NCBI GenBank assembly: GCA_965228415.1
Contig: OZ245814.1
Span: 8,122,001 to 8,186,000 of the forward strand
DNA from: Agaribacillus sp965228415
GTDB lineage: Bacteria; Bacteroidota; Bacteroidia; Cytophagales; Cyclobacteriaceae
Direction of reading: 5' to 3'
DNA length: 64,000 nucleotides
Shown: positions 35,487-44,957 of the stretch, piece after piece
How positions within the stretch are numbered: position 1 is the stretch's first letter
How the letters are laid out: each line of letters opens with the position of its first letter
Program-made: the position numbers and the translations under genes
Notes under the pieces: generated by a model
Told to the model about the DNA's origin: nothing
Seen by the model: only the letters and a program-made list of their open reading frames with translations
Databases searched by the model: none

Positions 35487-35588
35487 ATGAAAGCAGTCTC
35501 TGATATGAAAAAGAAAAAGGTTGTCATCGTATTATTTTTTCTATTGCTGTTACTGGTTCTGTTTAGTGTTATCAATGCATTGGGATAA
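35487..35588 (+). CDS. 33-residue single-helix membrane peptide
   Basis: ATG at 35487 (or 35505, 27 residues). A basic KKKKK start is followed by one long hydrophobic helix (VVIVLFFLLLLLVLFSVI) and a short NALG end. The positive-inside charge pattern fits an inner-membrane peptide. It sits in a 448-base gap between two stress-type genes and is preceded by a Crp/FNR-type site. No homologue is recognised. Confidence 0.45.
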   Translation: MKAVSDMKKKKVVIVLFFLLLLLVLFSVINALG

Positions 35589-35717
35589 TTGAATTATAAA
35601 CCCACCTATCTGATCTGAACAAAGCAGACCCTTTAGCTTCGGCTGGTTACCGCATTTCCCATCGAGAGTGGTATACCCGGCCAGGATGAAAATGCCACCT
35701 TTAATCATCTGTTGCTG

Positions 35718-35729
35718 TGATGTTAATCA
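35718..35729 (+). promoter_or_regulatory. Crp/FNR-type box (TGATGTTAATCA) upstream of DUF2267
   Basis: Exact TGAT-N4-ATCA centred 55 bases before the DUF2267 start codon. I did not find a good -7 box. Confidence 0.45.
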
Positions 35730-35778
35730 TTTTATAATTATCCGAATTAATGTTATTTAAACCTAAAAAACATAGAAC

Positions 35779-36222
35779 ATGGCAGATATATTTAATAAAT
35801 ACGCGCAAAAAGGGAATCAAATGGTTAATGAACTGGCAGCGGAGCTGGGCATACCCGAGGATAAGGAAACAGCCTTCCGGATATTGAGGGCGGTACTGCG
35901 GGCTTTGAGGAATCAATTATCTATTGAAGAGTCTTTTCAATTATTGGCGCAGCTTCCCATGGCCATTAAAGGAATATATGTAGAGCAATGGAATATTTCC
36001 AAGAGTGAAGGCCGTGCCAGGAATGTCCACGACTTTGTTGCGGCTGTACGACACCAGGATCATCCTATGGGAAGACATGATTTGATGACTGCCAAAGATG
36101 GCATCAATGCGGTCATGGCTGTTTTTAAAGTATTAAGTGCGCATGTATCTGCCGGTGAGATCAAAGACATTATCAGCGTTTTGCCCACGCCTTTGAAAGA
36201 TCTTTGGAAGGTGAAGTCATAA
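35779..36222 (+). CDS. DUF2267 domain protein
   Basis: 147 residues, soluble and helical, with the two-repeat DUF2267 layout: ETAFRILRAVLRALRNQLSIEESFQLLAQLPMAIKGIYVE and, later, AVFKVLSAHVSAGEIKDIISVLPTPLKDLW. The family is frequent in clusters with universal stress proteins, Hsp20 and CBS proteins; its biochemical role is not known. A Crp/FNR-type box lies just upstream. Confidence 0.88.
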   Translation: MADIFNKYAQKGNQMVNELAAELGIPEDKETAFRILRAVLRALRNQLSIEESFQLLAQLPMAIKGIYVEQWNISKSEGRARNVHDFVAAVRHQDHPMGRHDLMTAKDGINAVMAVFKVLSAHVSAGEIKDIISVLPTPLKDLWKVKS

Positions 36223-36321
36223 GCTTGGGGAAATTACTCCATTATCATGTGGGACGCCCGATAATTTGCGCTATGGCCATTTTTGTATGGGCTCAACAAG
36301 GTAAAGAGGATAAATTAGGCA

Positions 36322-37533
36322 TCATGCCGGACCTTTAAAATTTTCGATATCCGGGCCTTTAAAATCATACTTTCTTTTGATAAAAAGGATATGTTTGTCT
36401 TTCAATTCCTTTCTGCGAAAACCAAGCAGGTGAAAAACTTCTGTGACATACCATCTGGCAATATTTTTGTTTACTTCCAGTACATGATACAGGTCCTGGT
36501 GTCTGTTAATACCGGGCAGGAAGGGTAAGATTTTGTGAAAAGAGGTTTTTCTTAAGATGATGGAAACTTTCAGCCAAAACCAATGAATTTTCCTGATAAT
36601 AAAATACCCGTCATCTCCCTGTCCCTGGTAAAGGGGCATGAATATTTTACCTTTTTCAGAAGCATAAATGTTTCCCGCCTGATTACTGGCCAACAACTCG
36701 TTTTTTTTGATGGATTGGAAGTTTACATAGTGAGGTTTCATAACAAATTGTTCCTCCGGACCAATGGTGTATTTATACCTTACTTCAAAGATTTTTTGCC
36801 CGTCGGTAGTGGTTTTTGCCAGCCGTTCCTCATAAATATAGCCATTTGGAATTCCAAAGCGGGAAATGCAGCCGATGTTAATTAATGTAGTCCAAATAAA
36901 CGCTTCGTGATTTTCAATGGACGACGGTGCATCGTGTTGCCCCCCCTCAAATCCTATGGCAATATGCCCCAGGTCGTTAATGTAATTCAGAATAGTTCCG
37001 CCCAGGTATTCTTCCACGCCAAGGATAATTGGCAGAGGATATCTTAGTCCCAACGCTCTGTTTCTAAGTGTATCATTGATAGAAATGAAAGGCTGGCTTT
37101 CGGAGGAGGTAGTATGAAGATCAACAAAAAATAAAGGCCCGCTGGCCTCTGCCATAATATCCTGTATCAGATGGTATATTTCAAATTGCTCAAATTGCTC
37201 GGGACTGCTTAAATTGGCATTGGATTGATCTGAGATTTCCTTAAGGTTCTCGGATGTCCATATTCTGTTTAGATCGGCATTGATAAATCGCTTATTTAAA
37301 GATAAGGCCCCAAGGTTACAGGCGATACCGAAAAACTTTCCTTCAAAGTCTGGTTGGTGCTCGTGGATTTGCTGAAAAACCTTTTGTAGCGCTAATACAC
37401 CGGAGGGTTCATTGCCATGCATACCACTAAAAGCGACAAGTGTTGGGCCCGTCTTATTACCTGAGTAAAAGCCTATTTTTCGTTCGAAAGATGTTGATTG
37501 GGATGTTGCTTGTGAATTTATATTTGATATCAT
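36322..37533 (-). CDS. Succinylglutamate desuccinylase/aspartoacylase-like zinc hydrolase
   Basis: 403 residues. The catalytic domain has the zinc motif FSGMHGNEPSG (His and Glu ligands) and the third ligand in FVDLHTTSSES, as in M14-type AspA/AstE enzymes that cleave N-acyl amino acids or amides. A C-terminal extension of about 130 residues (HWFWLKVSIILRK ... FHLLGFRRKELKDKH) is longer than in typical aspartoacylases. Its ATG overlaps the stop of the GCS2-CBS gene (ATGA), so the two are coupled: one likely makes and the other trims or releases an amide-bonded product. Confidence 0.85.
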   Translation of the reverse strand: MISNINSQATSQSTSFERKIGFYSGNKTGPTLVAFSGMHGNEPSGVLALQKVFQQIHEHQPDFEGKFFGIACNLGALSLNKRFINADLNRIWTSENLKEISDQSNANLSSPEQFEQFEIYHLIQDIMAEASGPLFFVDLHTTSSESQPFISINDTLRNRALGLRYPLPIILGVEEYLGGTILNYINDLGHIAIGFEGGQHDAPSSIENHEAFIWTTLINIGCISRFGIPNGYIYEERLAKTTTDGQKIFEVRYKYTIGPEEQFVMKPHYVNFQSIKKNELLASNQAGNIYASEKGKIFMPLYQGQGDDGYFIIRKIHWFWLKVSIILRKTSFHKILPFLPGINRHQDLYHVLEVNKNIARWYVTEVFHLLGFRRKELKDKHILFIKRKYDFKGPDIENFKGPA

Positions 37534-39440
37534 GTGAGGTCTTTAAATGGGTCAAATAATTTCTGACTTATTTTTACGAAATCATTTTCTGTAACAATGC
37601 CTACCAGCTTTTTCCCGCGTACAACAGGCAGGCATCCGATCTTATTGGTCAACATAATCTCTACTGCGGTTCCGGTAGATGTTTCAGGAGTGACGGTTAT
37701 AGGGGATTTGATCATAATTTCGCTAACTGGTATCATTTTTTGCAATTTGCCATAAGAGCGGGCCAGAAATTTTAAAAACATCCCTGAGGTAACCAGGCCT
37801 GCCAAATTCCCGTCTTCATCTTCTACCGGGATGTGTCTGATGTTTTTCCAGTCCATGATATTGGCCGCAAGGTCAATGATATCGGTGACTTTCACGCCAT
37901 ATACATCTTTGGACATAATTTGCCCTACCTCTCTGTAACTGCCGGCATAGCTCTCAGCTACCGACTGGTCGGCGCCTGGCCACGTATGTACGGGCATTGC
38001 CATTTTTTGATTTTTAACCATAGAAGCGGTAATGGCTAAAATAGCGGCGTCGCTGGTTACTTCATCTTTTGCGCGATTATAGGAATCCAGCAGCCACTGT
38101 GATCCGGTTTTCCCATTTTTGACCCGGCTTTTGAGAATTCCCAGGTAACGGTTGATGTCACTTTTTTCCAGGTGCGCTTTTTTAAGTCCTTTTTCGGCAA
38201 TTGGCAGTAATTCTTTAAGAATAAGATCTTTGGCGCTGATTATTCCCTTATCCATCCAATTGAACTTTGCTTCGAGACCCAGTCGGGCAGCGGTTATAAA
38301 ATTAGCTCTGGCGTGGTCAAAATCCATGATGTCTTTGACATTTTTGTATCGATCTGTAATCCCATTCATTAACCCGAGCCAAAAGGCGGCGTTGGCAATT
38401 TCATCAACCACTGTGGGTCCTGCCGGCAGGTACCGGTTTTCTATTCGGAGGTGCGGTTTACCATCGGTCTTTCCATAACAGGCTCTGTTCCATCGATATA
38501 TTGTACCATTGTGTACTACGAGGGCACTTAAATCCGGGATCAGACCTGCCTCAAGCTTTTCTGGAGAAGAATCTATAAGATCACTTTGCAAAATGACGCG
38601 ATGCCTGGCCACATCATCCCGAAAAAGCTCTGTAACAGTGTCCTTTAACCATTCCCGCCCAAAGTAAACGCGCGGGCTGCTTTGATTGGGCTCATAACCC
38701 GGTTTTCTTGTGTCGACTGATTGTTCGAACAGGGCGATTCTGGTTTCTCTCCAAAGTCTTTTTCCAAACAGCAATGGCGAATTGGTGGCTGCTGCCAATA
38801 CAGGTGCAGAAATGGCCTGTGCCCAGTTATAATAACTTACAAATTCATCGGGTGGAAGCTGTAGGTGAATTTGAAAACTGTTGTTGCAGCTTTCAAGCAT
38901 ATGGTTATCGTGTTTGGTGATTAGCTGGTCGGTTCCCTCAATTCGGACTTGATAGGGTTCACCGCGAAGTGCGGAAAGTGATTGGTTTAATAAATGGTAA
39001 CGGCCAACCGGGCTGAGGTTATCTTTTGACAAATCACTTTTTCTGATGGAAGGTAGTATCCCTGTAATTACCGGATCTGCACCAAATTCCCTGCCGGTAT
39101 TGCGGATTTTATGGATGTCGTCACAAAGTAATTTTTCATATTGAGAGAGACAGTCGCCTGTAAACAATATCGGTGGTAAGTTAATCTCCAGGTTAAAGGT
39201 CGCCAGCTCGGTTTTAAAACGGTCCTGGTTTATCTTTGCCAGAATTTGCATGGCTTTATTAGCTGGTTGATAATACTGGTTAATTAACGATAACTCCTGT
39301 TCCACCCCTATACGCGACACATTCGATTCGATCAATCCCTTTTCAATCATCACTTCCAGCACCTTGATGTCTTCTAAGAGTGCGTTGATAAATTGATGTA
39401 ATTCCTGCTTGTTGGTACCCTTAACCAGATGTTCACCCAT
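37530..39440 (-). CDS. GCS2-type glutamate-cysteine ligase-like enzyme fused to two CBS domains
   Basis: 636 residues. Residues about 1-440 match the GCS2/YbdK-like carboxylate-amine ligase family (IGVEQELSLIN at the start, HKIRNTGREFGADPVITGILPSIRK, CNNSFQIHLQLPPDEF, AATNSPLLFGKRLWRETRIALFEQS). The last 130 residues are a CBS pair (IMSKDVYGVKVTDIIDLAANIMDWKNIRHIPVED and IMIKSPITVTPETSTGTAVEIMLTNKIGCLPVV), which usually bind adenine nucleotides and would tie activity to energy charge. It is an ATP-dependent ligase, probably joining an amino acid to a carboxylate. The true product is unknown. Confidence 0.85.
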   Translation of the reverse strand: MGEHLVKGTNKQELHQFINALLEDIKVLEVMIEKGLIESNVSRIGVEQELSLINQYYQPANKAMQILAKINQDRFKTELATFNLEINLPPILFTGDCLSQYEKLLCDDIHKIRNTGREFGADPVITGILPSIRKSDLSKDNLSPVGRYHLLNQSLSALRGEPYQVRIEGTDQLITKHDNHMLESCNNSFQIHLQLPPDEFVSYYNWAQAISAPVLAAATNSPLLFGKRLWRETRIALFEQSVDTRKPGYEPNQSSPRVYFGREWLKDTVTELFRDDVARHRVILQSDLIDSSPEKLEAGLIPDLSALVVHNGTIYRWNRACYGKTDGKPHLRIENRYLPAGPTVVDEIANAAFWLGLMNGITDRYKNVKDIMDFDHARANFITAARLGLEAKFNWMDKGIISAKDLILKELLPIAEKGLKKAHLEKSDINRYLGILKSRVKNGKTGSQWLLDSYNRAKDEVTSDAAILAITASMVKNQKMAMPVHTWPGADQSVAESYAGSYREVGQIMSKDVYGVKVTDIIDLAANIMDWKNIRHIPVEDEDGNLAGLVTSGMFLKFLARSYGKLQKMIPVSEIMIKSPITVTPETSTGTAVEIMLTNKIGCLPVVRGKKLVGIVTENDFVKISQKLFDPFKDLT

Positions 39441-39643
39441 AATAAATTCTGTTTTTCACCAATAAACCCAAAACACACCCTTAACTCAATGACGAAAATC
39501 AGTTTTTGCAGTGACTTATGTTTATACTCCTGGTTAAATTCCCCTGGTGTCTTTTTGGTGAGAAAAGCGCCTGGCCACAAATGTCGTGGGCAGCAGTTTA
39601 TCGGCGTTTATTCGATAGGAAAACTTGTTCACTTCTTTTTACA

Positions 39644-39686
39644 TGACTAAAATCATTTTAACTATTCAAATGTTTTAAAAGCTTTG
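39644..39686 (+). promoter_or_regulatory. Near-match Crp/FNR box (TGACTAAAATCA)
   Basis: One mismatch at 39644-39655. AAGCTTTG (one mismatch to TAnnTTTG) at 39679-39686 puts it about 40 bp upstream of the inferred start point for the secreted protein at 39713. Confidence 0.3.
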
Positions 39687-39712
39687 TTACAATGATATTT
39701 GATGATTAACCT

Positions 39713-40420
39713 ATGAGGATCTATTTAAATATTCTGCTACTGATCTCTCCACTGCTCGTTATGGCCCAATGCGCTGAGGATAACAAGATACAAATTATTA
39801 AAACCGGAACCTGGCGTGGAAGTCATGTGAATATTGACTTATCGATGGACTGGTATGGGCTGTTTAACTATGACAAAGGGTTGCGGCTTGAAAAAGTAAA
39901 AGTGAATGTTGAAGAAGTTAATGATCCCTATGTCGAAGCCCTGGGTGAGAAAGTAGCGAAAAAAGTGTCCGTAGAAAATGCCAATAAACCCATTTTTTTG
40001 ATTGCGGGAGGAAAGACTTTAAAACCCGGTCCGGTAGTAGGTAAGTATTACGCCTATAACGTATTGGTCCCTGAACAAAATGTGGATTTTTTGTTTAAAG
40101 GAACCGAAAAGTATCAGTTATCGCCTTATGGCACAGAATTTCCCAATTTAAGTGATAATGAAGCCGCCGCAGGTCAATATGGTATCTGGTTGAAAGGCGG
40201 AGGGAAAAAACAATTGATTGTTGAGGATAAATATTTTTTTGGCACCGGGCCACGCCTGGTGTGGAGTGGAGACCTGGATGGTGATGATCGCCTGGATTTG
40301 TTGCTGGATTGTATTTGCGAAGATAATGCGAGTAACATGGCCTTATATCTTTCTTCAGCCGCCAAAGAGCATGAATTATTGAACATGGTCGCAGTTTGGG
40401 ATTCAGGAGAGGAGTTTTAA
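39713..40420 (+). CDS. Secreted protein of unknown function with a Ca-binding-like DxDGDD loop
   Basis: 235 residues: signal peptide ending near VMAQ, then a soluble domain. The C-terminal part has RLVWSGDLDGDDRLDLLLDCICEDN, resembling an FG-GAP/dockerin-type calcium loop. Paired cysteines (CAEDN at the mature start, CICEDN late) suggest a disulfide. I do not recognise a named family. It is convergent with the CHAT gene. Confidence 0.7.
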   Translation: MRIYLNILLLISPLLVMAQCAEDNKIQIIKTGTWRGSHVNIDLSMDWYGLFNYDKGLRLEKVKVNVEEVNDPYVEALGEKVAKKVSVENANKPIFLIAGGKTLKPGPVVGKYYAYNVLVPEQNVDFLFKGTEKYQLSPYGTEFPNLSDNEAAAGQYGIWLKGGGKKQLIVEDKYFFGTGPRLVWSGDLDGDDRLDLLLDCICEDNASNMALYLSSAAKEHELLNMVAVWDSGEEF

Positions 40421-40430
40421 AAGCGACAGG

Positions 40431-43400
40431 CTAGTGGTGAACGGTAGATTTAAGCTTTAATTGCCGTATACCTATTATACCTAATACCAGCAGCAAGCCT
40501 GTTAAGACCCACCAATACCCAAAGGTTTTACTTAAGACAAGAGGCTGCACATCTCCCTGCATTACAAACCCGGCCCAGTAAAAAGGATGAGCAAAAAGAT
40601 CTTCCGCATTTTTCAGGTATTTAAGTTTCGCCTCACGCAGGGCTTTGTCTTTGGAATAGCCAGCGGAGAGGCCTTCATAAAAATATGCCATAATATTGGC
40701 TGTAGCCTGATCCTGCGCAGGCCAAAGACTCATGACAATACTTGGGCATCCGGCATAGGCAAAGGCCCGTCCCAGGCTCATAACACCTTCGCCTTTGGCC
40801 AGCTTCCCGTAGCCCGTATTGCAGGCGCTAAGCACAGCGAGCTCTGCGCCCAGTTCCATGTCAAACAGCTCGTAGGCATAAAGGAACCCATCTTCCAGTG
40901 AGTCCTCGTTTTGCGTGAATATTAATTTTGATTGTAGAGGATTTTCCTCGTCCACGATAGCGTGCATAGCCAGATGTAAAATCTGATGTTTGCCACCTTC
41001 TTTTTTGAATAAGGATTCGGTAGCGATTTCGCCGGTGAAGGTCGGGCCAGGAAAAAATGCTGCGGCATTATGGACCTCTTCGTTTGTATGCGCTAAATTA
41101 CCTATTTCATCCCGGTAATTTCCATACGTTTCCAGGGCCTTTGATTTGGCAAGCAATGAAGTCTGATAGGAGGGGGCGTAACCGGCAAATTGATGCTCCC
41201 ATTGTTTTTTTCTTTGATGTTTTTTTGACCATAAGGTGCCTGAGTAGGCATAACTTATTTGATAATCCTTTAGTAAATACGGCAACTCACGGTAATTAGT
41301 AACCTTGGAGCTTGATTGGTTGGATAAAAGCAGTTCAAAGGGAATCAACGATAAGTTGCCATGAGGTATGATGGTAATCTTATGGATTTTATCTGACAAA
41401 ACAGATGATATCGGACTGAATAATTGCTGATACAGCCGATGGGCAGTGGTAGCAAAGTCGGATGTTTTCGCCTTTTTGTTGGAACCACCCCTGACAGAAA
41501 TGCTGCTTCGAAGTTCCTGAATTAGCGTATCAAAATTTTGGGTTAGCGGCGCAGTAGCGACATGATAATCATTTTGCGTGACAGTAAATACGTATAGCAC
41601 GCTGTCTGATAAAAAGTACTCTATCAATGCTTCATGTTGATTATCCAGTAAGCCTGTTATCGCGGAGATGTCGACAATATCATTTTTATATTTCAGCTGG
41701 TGGTATTCGGGATAGTTTTTTTCTAATGACAATACCATTGAATCGTAAGATCGATTCAAGTCGAAAAGCTTACTTTCCCAGGTTTTAATCTCTTCGGGTT
41801 TACTGTTTTGTTCCTTGGTTTTGTGGCTTCTTATTTTAGTTTGATAGTAACCCCGGTCCACTTTTAACTGTTTTTCAAAGGCTAACAAACTATCCGGCAC
41901 CAGGCCAAAGCTCTTGGCTGCGTGATCGGAGAGTGCCTGTCGCAATACGCCCGCTTTGCTCTTTTCAGTAAAGTGATAGGCTTGATCCAGAAACCGCCTG
42001 TCCCGATCTATTTCATACAGGGCAATGCAAACAGCCACCGCCATTTCATAAACCTTTGTACTGGTGTTTCCGAAAGCGAGTTTATCCTTATACTGGAGAC
42101 GGTCTTTACTTATTTGACCTATTAAGGTGTCACATTGTTTGAAAGTGGAAAGAGATTTTTTCAGATACCCAATGTTGTTGTTGGTCCTGAATTTTTTTTC
42201 AAAAGCCTGGGCTTTCAGCTTTAGTGACGTCAATAAAAAATTTTGCTTTAAATAATTTCGTAAGGGAGGAGTGCTGTCAGGAGAAAGGTCCTGAAAGTCA
42301 ATTACATTGGCTACCACAGCTTTTTGACTGTTTTCAAGGGCCGCCTCGGTATTCCCCCTTAAAAGGTTAATTTTTGCTACATCGTTATAAGACTCCGCCA
42401 CCTCGGGATGTTTTTCTCCAAAAATCTGCTCTCTAAGTGACAGTGCATTTTCATAGGCCTGTAAAGCTTTGTCATATTGATGGGCATTAAAATGCACTTC
42501 TCCAATAAATCGGAAAGTCATGGAAATATTAGCATGTATTTCGCCCAGTGTGCGCTTTTGAATAGCTAAAGATTTTTTGAAATTATCCAAAGCCAAAGCA
42601 TGGTCACCCATGTTTCCATAAATTAATCCGAGGTTGTTATAAGAAAGTACCATGGAGGGATGGGTCTCATCAAAATGTTTTCTTTTGAGCTTCAGGGCTT
42701 CGTTCTGGTAGTGAAGCGCCTGCTCAAAATCCTTTTTGTAATAATAGGTAACCCCAATGCTATTATAGGGTGATGCGACCCCTGGATGGTCTTCACCCAG
42801 CTCTTCCAATATCATCGGCAAAGCCTTCTCAAAGTATTGCAGGGCTAGCGAATAGTCTCCGTTCAGGGTATGAATCATGCCGATATTGTTGTAGGTTCTG
42901 CCCAGACTGGTGACGCTCTCGGCTGGTGCGGCCTGTTGAATAGTCACTACCTGATTGTATGCATTGAGGGCTTGTTCATAATCTCCCAGGTAGAAATAAA
43001 TGACCCCCAGGTTGTTGTAAGAACCTGCTAAGTCAACGTGGTATTTCCCCAAATGCTGCTCTTTGATTTGTATGGATCTTTGGTGATATGCTAACGCCTT
43101 TTTATAGTCTCCCTTATAATCATGGATGATGCCAACCGTGTTAAGTACTTTTGCTTCATTCAGCGTATTGGTGCCCAATTTTTTTTGCACAGTTTCCAAG
43201 GCTTCTATGCCAACTTCTAATGCCTTTTCGAATTCACCGGTGCGGCGATAGCAATCTGCCATTAAATCCAGACAAGTAATATTTTTTGTCCATAATCCAG
43301 TTCGACGATAAATCGGGGCAGCTTTTTGGAAGTCGGAAATCGCCTCATTATACCTGGCCTTGGCAAATGAAGCGCGCGCTTTGGCCAGGTATTGATCAGC

Positions 43401-43526
43401 CAACAAGGTATCAGTCTGAATTTCAGTTGATTGGCTAAAAACCGATAAGCCTTGCAGTGACAGTAGGCAACTCATTGCAAGGCTGATGGTAAGCCTCATG
43501 GCTCTTTTTACAAATACGTTTGACAT
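40431..43526 (-). CDS. Secreted TPR-CHAT protease-like protein
   Basis: The start is put at the ATG at 43526; an in-frame TTG lies 4 codons upstream. About 1031 residues: signal peptide (LAMSCLLSLQGLSVFSQ), about nine tetratricopeptide repeats of the kinesin-light-chain type (YNNLGVIYFYLGDYEQAL and similar) across about 40-400, a helical linker, and a C-terminal CHAT caspase-like domain with dyad His855 (LAMHAIVDEENP) and Cys902 (LSACNTGYG). One transmembrane helix lies near the end (WWVLTGLLLVLGII). It is likely an envelope-anchored protease whose TPRs recognise a partner. No obvious substrate gene (gasdermin or similar) is adjacent. Confidence 0.9.
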   Translation of the reverse strand: MSNVFVKRAMRLTISLAMSCLLSLQGLSVFSQSTEIQTDTLLADQYLAKARASFAKARYNEAISDFQKAAPIYRRTGLWTKNITCLDLMADCYRRTGEFEKALEVGIEALETVQKKLGTNTLNEAKVLNTVGIIHDYKGDYKKALAYHQRSIQIKEQHLGKYHVDLAGSYNNLGVIYFYLGDYEQALNAYNQVVTIQQAAPAESVTSLGRTYNNIGMIHTLNGDYSLALQYFEKALPMILEELGEDHPGVASPYNSIGVTYYYKKDFEQALHYQNEALKLKRKHFDETHPSMVLSYNNLGLIYGNMGDHALALDNFKKSLAIQKRTLGEIHANISMTFRFIGEVHFNAHQYDKALQAYENALSLREQIFGEKHPEVAESYNDVAKINLLRGNTEAALENSQKAVVANVIDFQDLSPDSTPPLRNYLKQNFLLTSLKLKAQAFEKKFRTNNNIGYLKKSLSTFKQCDTLIGQISKDRLQYKDKLAFGNTSTKVYEMAVAVCIALYEIDRDRRFLDQAYHFTEKSKAGVLRQALSDHAAKSFGLVPDSLLAFEKQLKVDRGYYQTKIRSHKTKEQNSKPEEIKTWESKLFDLNRSYDSMVLSLEKNYPEYHQLKYKNDIVDISAITGLLDNQHEALIEYFLSDSVLYVFTVTQNDYHVATAPLTQNFDTLIQELRSSISVRGGSNKKAKTSDFATTAHRLYQQLFSPISSVLSDKIHKITIIPHGNLSLIPFELLLSNQSSSKVTNYRELPYLLKDYQISYAYSGTLWSKKHQRKKQWEHQFAGYAPSYQTSLLAKSKALETYGNYRDEIGNLAHTNEEVHNAAAFFPGPTFTGEIATESLFKKEGGKHQILHLAMHAIVDEENPLQSKLIFTQNEDSLEDGFLYAYELFDMELGAELAVLSACNTGYGKLAKGEGVMSLGRAFAYAGCPSIVMSLWPAQDQATANIMAYFYEGLSAGYSKDKALREAKLKYLKNAEDLFAHPFYWAGFVMQGDVQPLVLSKTFGYWWVLTGLLLVLGIIGIRQLKLKSTVHH

Positions 43527-43721
43527 ATATTGATACAAAATGCATAGAATTCGGTTTTGAAGCTAATTTTTAGCACAAATTCTTAGAAATTTGATTTTTA
43601 CATGTTCTAACGCTTTAAGTATAAGGTATAAGATCGTATCGGACAAAAATTAAAACTTTTTAATAGTTGATTTTTTAAGTTCCAAGCAACTAAGGGTGCA
43701 AGGGCAACCAAATACTACGGC

Positions 43722-44174
43722 TTACAATTTGTATTTGTCACTGCTTCTTAATTCTTCCATGAGGCCTTCGCGATCAAAACTCAGATAGTGCTTTTCTGAA
43801 ATAATCAGATGGTCTATCACCTGAATGCCTAGCAGTTCGCCGGACTTTATTAAACGATCTGTCATGTCCTTATCCGCCTCCGATGGGCTAAGCTCTCCGC
43901 TTGGGTGATTGTGAATCAGGATCATGCTTACAGCCATCTTGTAGATGGCCATTCGAAAAATCTCTTTGGGATCTACTTGCATAGAATTGGAGGCGCCGAG
44001 GCTGATCAATTCAACAAAAAGGATTTTATTAGGTGTATCCAGTCCAACAACCCAGAAGTGCTCCTGGCTTCTACGGATTTTGTTCTCGCGTAACAAGACC
44101 TGTTGCATTACCTTGTACACATCCTCAGAATTAAGGATCTTGATCTTTTGCTCTTTTGTGAGGCGGACGTTCAT
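43722..44174 (-). CDS. RadC-family JAB/MPN domain protein
   Basis: 150 residues with the JAMM metal motif (LIHNHPSGELSPSEAD) and the family-typical LGIQVIDHLIISEKHYLSF. It lacks the N-terminal helix-hairpin-helix of full-length RadC, as do the short mobile-element-associated copies common in Bacteroidota. Despite the name, a DNA repair role is unproven. It is adjacent to the ORF6N gene, another type often seen on mobile or phage-derived DNA. Confidence 0.88.
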   Translation of the reverse strand: MNVRLTKEQKIKILNSEDVYKVMQQVLLRENKIRRSQEHFWVVGLDTPNKILFVELISLGASNSMQVDPKEIFRMAIYKMAVSMILIHNHPSGELSPSEADKDMTDRLIKSGELLGIQVIDHLIISEKHYLSFDREGLMEELRSSDKYKL

Positions 44175-44370
44175 GGTTTCAAATATAGGAATTTTGGGTT
44201 GGGGTTGGCGGTGGTTATCTCAAAAAATATCGGTCGAATCTGTTTTCGTTTGAAACTTGGTGAAAAATAATTAGTTTTATGATTCTCGCTAGCCTACCCA
44301 ATCTCCCCCATCTTTTTGAATTAATGTTGCGATCCTTTTGGAACTCAATTAAAAACTTTAACGAATAACG

Positions 44371-44880
44371 GTGATACAAGAGCGAACGATAGTGCAAAAA
44401 ATTTACCTTATTAGGGGACAAAAAGTAATGTTGGACAGAGATTTAGCCGATCTCTATGGTGTTGAAAATAAGCGACTTGGAGAACAGGTAAAAAGAAACA
44501 TCAATAAATTTCCGCAGGATTTTATGTTTCAGTTATCAAAACAAGAAACAGATGATTTGCGGTCGCATTTTGCGACCGCAAATATCTCCAATAAAAGCAG
44601 AGTCTTGCCAACGGTATTCACAGAGCATGGTATATTGATGCTGGCCAATGTATTAAGTAGTGAAAGAGCCAACAATGTCAGCATTCAAATAATCAGGATA
44701 TTTACCAAAATGCGAGAGATGATTGTTACACAAAAAGATATTTTATTAAAGATTGAACAACTGGAAAGAAAAGGGATAAATCATGATCGAAATATCAAAC
44801 AAATTTTTCAGGTCTTAAAACAATTAGTTGGTGAACGGTCCAAACCAAGGGAACCGATTGGGTTTAAGATCAAGCGATAG
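44371..44880 (+). CDS. ORF6N domain protein (phage-derived DNA-binding type)
   Basis: 169 residues from a GTG start. The N-terminal ORF6N domain has IYLIRGQKVMLDRDLADLYGVENKRLGEQVKRN, FPQDFMFQLSKQE and the VLPTVFTEHGILMLANVLSS block. The C-terminal part is a helical/coiled segment (KDILLKIEQLERKG). ORF6N proteins share ancestry with phage KilA-N/Bro antirepressors and are abundant in Bacteroidota chromosomes. The gene carries an internal perfect palindrome, described separately. Confidence 0.88.
   Translation: MIQERTIVQKIYLIRGQKVMLDRDLADLYGVENKRLGEQVKRNINKFPQDFMFQLSKQETDDLRSHFATANISNKSRVLPTVFTEHGILMLANVLSSERANNVSIQIIRIFTKMREMIVTQKDILLKIEQLERKGINHDRNIKQIFQVLKQLVGERSKPREPIGFKIKR
44555..44583. 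repeat. Perfect palindrome inside the ORF6N gene
   Basis: 13-base arms ATTTGCGGTCGCA / TGCGACCGCAAAT around a TTT loop (44555-44567 and 44571-44583), encoding LRSHFATANI. It would fold into a very stable mRNA hairpin or DNA cruciform. Confidence 0.85.
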
Positions 44881-44957
44881 GTTAAAGACTTACCAAAGCA
44901 TATGTTAACCAAATATGGACTAACCCGTTAACTTTCATAGATTATACTTAACGGATT

